DNA of 64,000 nucleotides from Limanda limanda (lineage: Eukaryota; Chordata; Actinopteri; Pleuronectiformes; Pleuronectidae): the NCBI RefSeq assembly GCF_963576545.1, contig NC_083636.1, forward strand, positions 5,589,356-5,653,355, read 5' to 3'. Shown here in pieces: positions 59,418 to 64,000 of the stretch (position 1 is its first letter; each line of letters opens with the position of its first letter). The position numbers were made by a program, and so were the translations under genes. The notes under the pieces are model-generated. The model was not told the DNA's origin. It did no database searches and worked only from the letters and a program-made list of their open reading frames with translations.

Positions 59418-60966
59418 GTTTGTTGAATAGTGTCTGGGTTGAAAGGAACTGAGTCATGTTCTGCTTTCATGTGTGTTTGTTTTCTCCTGCAGATCGAGTG
59501 GGAGGTCGCACGCTGACCATGGACCTTCCTGCAGCCAATGGCGTTGATCGCTGGGACCTTGGAGGCCAGTGGGTCGGAAGGTAATATTGACCGGATGAAC
59601 ACAGACATGTGTTTAACTGACTTTATAAAGATATATTCAAAAAGAGACTTTTCTCATTTAGGTGCATTTATGTGACACAAATATTAAAACTGATTCTGCA
59701 ATGAGTGAAACGCTTTGAGGAAAAGGGAGATATCAGAATCAATAGAATATCAAATATGAGAAAACTAACTCATTAACAGGGGTCAAATGAGAAGGTTTGC
59801 ACTTTCACCTGATGGCAAAACAGTGCTGGGGTCAAAGCTACAGGAGAAATGTGATTTATGACCCGGGCAGGGAATAGATAAGCAATATATGAATATCGAT
59901 AGCTGAGGAATTTAAAGACTATATTTAGATGCTTATAAGTGTCCATTAGCAACAGAAGCTTAGATAAGATTAACTTAAAGAACAACTGAAATAATGTTTA
60001 ATGAGTTATAGGCTGACAAGATGGAAACAGAGTTTATTTAATTGATTGTGTCTTGTTTAATGTTGTGTTTGTTTGATCCAGTACTGCTCGTTATGTTTCA
60101 AACAAATACTGCTACTTTTATTTAAAATTACTCTTCAATTTGATTTTACTTTTATATTACTCTTGTATGAAAGCTTTGTAATGAATATTTTCTTGTTTAA
60201 GCTCAATATTTGAGGCTCTTTTCTGAAATTAGCAGCTCTGTGTTGGTCAAACCCAGGTCGCACATATCAGCCTCAAAACTTCTCAAAACTTCTCAAAACT
60301 TCTCCATATTTCTCAGGGTTTTGGAGTAATTATTGTGCAGTGACTCAGTTCAAGCCACTTTTGAACAAAAAATGGAAATGTCTCACATATTTACAATCTA
60401 CAACCTCAATTCATCACTCACAAAGCAGAACAGCTCACCAGAGAACTTGCATTCTTCAGAAGTCTTTGACTCATTCAAGCTTTATGCTATTTTCAAGACC
60501 ACGTCGATATCTGAATATCTCGGAGTAAATACATGTTTCATTGTGCAAATGCAAGATTCAATATCCGAACAATAAACGCTGGAACTCCTTCTTCTACCTC
60601 TTCTTCTTCCAGCACCCAAACTCACCTCCTGGAGCTCATGAAGGAGCTGGGCTTAGAGACCTACCCGCAGTTCAACACTGGCAGGAAGGTGCACCACATG
60701 GGAGGACCAGGCGGCAAAATCCGCACCTACAAGACCAGCATCCCGGCTCTGTCCCCAATCGTGCTACTGGATTTCACCCAGTTGTTTAGGAAGGTGAGGC
60801 AACAACGCAGGGCCGAGTTGTCACCATCACCTTAGAAAAAAGTGGTTAGGTGTTTCTGATGAATAACTCTGTAACCTCATATTAAAGCTGGGGTTGGTAA
60901 TCCTGGAAAAGCAGCGCAGGCCACACTTTGAAAATAAGCAACCGATACATTAACATGTGGTTTTGT

Positions 60967-61004
<38 letters not shown>

Positions 61005-62869
61005 ATGCTATGCCCTCAGATTGACAAATTGTGTGCGACAGTGTGCGTTGAGGATCCATCGAAGACCCCCAACGCCGTGGAGCTGGACAGTATGACCGTG
61101 CACTCCTACTTTGAGAAACACGGTTGGACTGCAGGTCAGGGTCACTCAGCTCTCTTCTGTGTTTGTTTTTCATTGTATTGCCTCCCACCTCAGTTCTCTA
61201 ACACATGTCTTTGCCATACAATTGAAGATCTACACATGACAGATCGACTTGCAGTAGTTTTTTGACAATGCACGATAAAGTTACAGTATATTTGCAGATC
61301 ACTGTCTTGGGAGGGGGAGCATGTATAATTACTGCATCTATGAGGACCTACAGCTTGAATTCCTTCCTCCCTTGTCCTCCAGAGCTAAAGGAGGAGATGG
61401 GAGTGAGCTGCCGCTCTGTGTTTGGGATGGAGCCGTCCCAGATGTCTTTCTTGTTCTTCCTCATGTACGCGGCAGCGGCTGGAGGGCTGCTGCCGCTCCT
61501 CGAGAGCACGGCAGGAGCTGCTCAGGAGTTCAAAATAAAGGTACAGAGCTCACATCGGATTCCTGCTCTTAAAAAACACAGCCTCTCAATACAGTCGTCT
61601 GTGCAGCTCATTCAAGCTGTGTCCAAACAAACACTTTGACCTTGGAGCTTCATTGACTTTTTAAACAGATCCGGTCTCTTATTGGATTTGTCCTTTTTTT
61701 CTGTTCGCTCCCTCAGCGTGAAGCTTTTGGCTCCATTTTTTTCTATTTCTGTTTTTTTTGCTATTGAACCGATCCTCATTCTCTTACTCAGTCGGGTGTA
61801 AAAGGGGCAAAGCCAAGAAGAGCCCGTCCAGATGCCTTCAAAAGAAAACACCAACAAAGCTTTTGTGGTTCCAATCCTTGAATATAGCCGATTTCCTCCG
61901 TGTTATTTATCTGCAGCACTTTCTTTATAACGGCGTTCCTGCTATTTACTGAAGAAATCTAACGAGCAGCCCTGTGGGCATGACAACTCCACAGCTGCAG
62001 CGAGAGCAGCAGCAAATGGGAAGTGGAATGAGCCTCATCAGTCAAACATCATGCAAGAGTAAAGGCTGTCAGAGGAAGTCAAATGAAAACGAGCTTAAAA
62101 TGCACGTTAGAGACGTGACTCCCTCAAGTTTCTGAAAATAAATGTATTAATAATCAGTTTGTTCATGGGTTAAAGTTATTCTAAATGGCTCTAGGAATGC
62201 AGCCTGTGAAGGATGCGGTCCCCAAATCGAGAAACAGCAACAACAACTACCTGCCAGAAACCCTCTTTAGTTTGGTCCATGTCCCAGTCACTAACATGGA
62301 TGATTTTGATCATCCCCACTGATGGCTGGCTGCAGGACAAGAGGATTTGGCTTCACTTCTGGGAGGCAGCCCTGTTCCATCTTCATTTACAGCCTATGGT
62401 GAATTTAAAAAAAGCCAAACTGAACAATTAAAAGTGTTTTCTTCCACCTTTGAAACGTGTTTACTTCCATTTCTGTGGCTCGTGCAGAACAACAAGGACA
62501 GTTTGCGGACAGAGATGCTGCTGAGCTCCTTTTTTTTTTTTAACGTCATTTGTAATTGCTTATTCACCACAGTCAATGCTTTGATGTATTGAAGTGTCAG
62601 CTGAGGTCTCAGAGGCAGATACATAAAATTCTTGGCAAAAACAAACTATTATCTGCATGGCCGGCTGGCTCGACACTGCCAGGGGGGTTTGCTGCTTTGT
62701 AATTTAGGCGAAGTGACCCTTTAACTTTCTTTCCAGGGGATTGAAGCCCACCTTCATTGCGGTATCTGTCTCTCCACAGGGGGGCACCCAGCAGCTTTCC
62801 GAGCGCCTGGCGGAGCGCGTGGGGCTGGAGGCCGTGCGGCTGGGTTCGGCGGTGACGGCCATATGGCAG
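59300..62869 (+). CDS. MAO-like flavin-containing amine oxidase (5' half, 6 exons, continues past window)
   Basis: Flavin monoamine oxidases use FAD to deaminate amines to aldehydes, releasing ammonia and hydrogen peroxide. Six exons join to 250 codons without a frame break. The N terminus has the FAD-binding Rossmann motif VIVVGAGLSGLSAA, then the second FAD motif DRVGGRT and DLGGQWVG, as in MAO-A/B. Later segments (THLLELMKELGLETYPQ; MTVHSYFEKHGW; GGTQQLSERLAER) also follow the MAO order. It is more diverged from MAO-A/B than orthologues would be, so I infer a separate MAO-like paralogue found in fish. The covalent-FAD cysteine and C-terminal anchor would lie beyond the window, so activity and membrane location cannot be judged. 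Confidence 0.87.
59493..59580 (+). CDS. MAO-like exon 2: second FAD motif
   Basis: Encodes DRVGGRTLTMDLPAANGVD, then RWDLGGQWVG and a split Ser codon. Donor GTAATA. Confidence 0.95.
59581..60612 (+). other. MAO-like intron 2
   Basis: No exon was seen. A three-unit tandem of cttctcaaaa lies near 60,277-60,304. Confidence 0.7.
60613..60793 (+). CDS. MAO-like exon 3
   Basis: Encodes TQTHLLELMKELGLETYPQF, then a glycine-rich segment through HHMGGPGGKIRTYKTSI and a hydrophobic end LLDFTQLFRK. Phase 0 exit, donor GTGAGG. Confidence 0.95.
60964..61003 (+). repeat. (GT)n tract 16 bp upstream of MAO-like exon 4
   Basis: A GT run of about 40 bp followed by gtgcatgctatgccctcag and the exon. Confidence 0.97.
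61020..61134 (+). CDS. MAO-like exon 4
   Basis: Encodes IDKLCATVCVEDPSKTPNA, then VELDSMTVHSYFEKHGWTA. The pattern D-S-M-T-x-x-S-Y-F parallels D-N-M-T-M-K-E-L-L in MAO. Exits in phase 1, donor GTCAGG. Confidence 0.95.
61383..61540 (+). CDS. MAO-like exon 5
   Basis: Encodes LKEEMGVSCRSVFGMEPSQM, then SFLFFLMYAAAAGGLLPLL and ESTAGAAQEFKIK. It corresponds to the substrate-cavity region of MAO (LWFLWY). Confidence 0.94.
61541..62779 (+). other. MAO-like intron 5
   Basis: No exon was recognised and no long repeat was seen. Confidence 0.65.
62780..62869 (+). CDS. MAO-like exon 6
   Basis: Encodes GGTQQLSERLAERVGLEAV, then RLGSAVTAIWQ. It aligns with GGSGQVSERI in MAO. Phase 0 exit, donor GTAGGG. 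The next exon is outside the window. Confidence 0.95.
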
Positions 62870-64000
62870 GTAGGGCTCGGTGACGTCTCTCTCAGGGAGT
62901 GATGAGGCATGACACAGAGATAACAGCCTTCACGCTGGGGAAACAGGCCGTCTCCTGTGAAGCTCGGGTCTGTTCCGCCCGCCTGTCTCCGTCATTAACA
63001 GCTGGGACAACCAGGGGAACTGTGAGCACACTCAGGTGTTCACCAAATCAATACGTTCAGTTCCACCGCTGATGGATTTATTTGTGTTCATTGATTTGAA
63101 GCCGTGGACCAGACTCCAGAGTATTGAAATGATCACTGAATACCATCAGTAAGGAGTCTGCCTTCCCTCTGAAGTAATGATTATACAATATACAAATTAA
63201 CAGAATATTATTGAAAAATAGATAATTAAAAATGCTAGAAATTGACTGGTTGCAGCTTCATGAATATGAGGCTTTGTATCTTTCCCTTTTTGGACTAAAT
63301 TGTCATAGTTTTCTCGGTTTCTTTTAATTTGTGAAGAATATATCTCAGTTTTGTGACAATTTTGAAACAATAAGGTGATAAATGAATTAGTTCATTAAAC
63401 AGAACAGCTTAGACTGTTGTTTGGACCAAACAAGATGGCGTCTGGGAAATTGTGGCAGGCAACATACACAACAATAACCAGTAATTAACCGATTAATTAT
63501 AGATTTGATCATTAATAATGTAGTGTTATTGACATCCTCTCCTGCTCCCGAGTACACTCTGGTTGCTGTCTGAGAGGCAGGGCGCACCCTTGACATTTTG
63601 CCCAGTCTGTCACAGTGATAACACACATTGGCAGACAAACACATTCACACTCCCATTCTCGGCTGTGGGTGATTTTCCACTTTACCAAAGCCGAACCAGT
63701 GCTCCCAGAGGAAAACCCACACACAGGAGAACGTGCTAACTTCACATGGAGAGGCTCTTCTCTCTCTCTCTCTCTCTCTTGCACATGCAAAACCAGGAAA
63801 AATACAAAATCATTGTTTTGGTGAAAATATATGGAAATACCTAGATAAACTGGTTTCCTTTGGGACCTTGAGGAGAGCTTGTCTAAACTGGAAGGAGCTT
63901 GGGCTCCTTTCATTTTTCAGCCCAGACCTTGACAGTAGCTTCTCTTAAGGAGATGAGGGTGGTGCTGGGAGATAGGAGGCATGGGGGGGGCTCCTTGCTA
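62870..64000 (+). other. MAO-like intron 6, to end of window
   Basis: No exon was recognised. A CT tract lies at 63,757-63,779. Confidence 0.7.

Overview
This window is vertebrate nuclear DNA and almost certainly from a teleost fish. The support is split genes with GT-AG introns, very abundant CA/GT microsatellites, several copies of a tRNA-derived SINE of the kind common in fish, and a fish-style gene set: a vav2 orthologue, a VSIG8-like receptor and a monoamine-oxidase-like flavoprotein distinct from mammalian MAO-A/B. There are no operons or ribosome-binding sites. Most of the window is intron and intergenic sequence, and nearly all of the many short open frames are chance.

Region 1 (1 to about 41,500, + strand) is the 3' four-fifths of vav2, a Rho/Rac guanine-nucleotide exchange factor. 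Twenty-seven coding exons (2856-39201) encode 753 residues in one unbroken frame: acidic region with three regulatory tyrosines, DH, PH, zinc-binding C1, SH3, SH2, SH3 and stop. Four exons are only 14-19 nt long. The CH-domain exons lie upstream of the window. Introns hold a (CTAT)n array of about 260 bp behind a retroelement-like tail, a complex direct/inverted repeat of about 1.5 kb (16,857-18,363), and long (CT)n and (GT)n tracts close to splice acceptors. The 3' UTR carries two very long (CA)n tracts.

Region 2 (about 41,500-46,540) is intergenic, with a dispersed repeat, two short perfect palindromes and a nearly full-length SINE.

Region 3 (46,538-55,192, - strand) is a complete six-exon gene for a 301-residue type I membrane protein with two Ig domains, closest to VSIG8. 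It converges on vav2. Its start codon abuts a CTCCTG-type minisatellite of about 225 bp.

Region 4 (59,300 to beyond 64,000, + strand) is the 5' half (six exons, 250 residues) of an MAO-like flavin amine oxidase gene, divergent from the VSIG8-like gene across about 4.1 kb. The three genes have no evident shared pathway: Rac signalling, cell-surface adhesion, and amine oxidation.

No candidate for a wholly new biological system is evident. The best leads are the vav2 microexons, tandem splice acceptors, repeat tracts next to exons, the large inverted repeat and a scatter of CTCF-like motifs. All family assignments come from recalled sequence features, not database searches.
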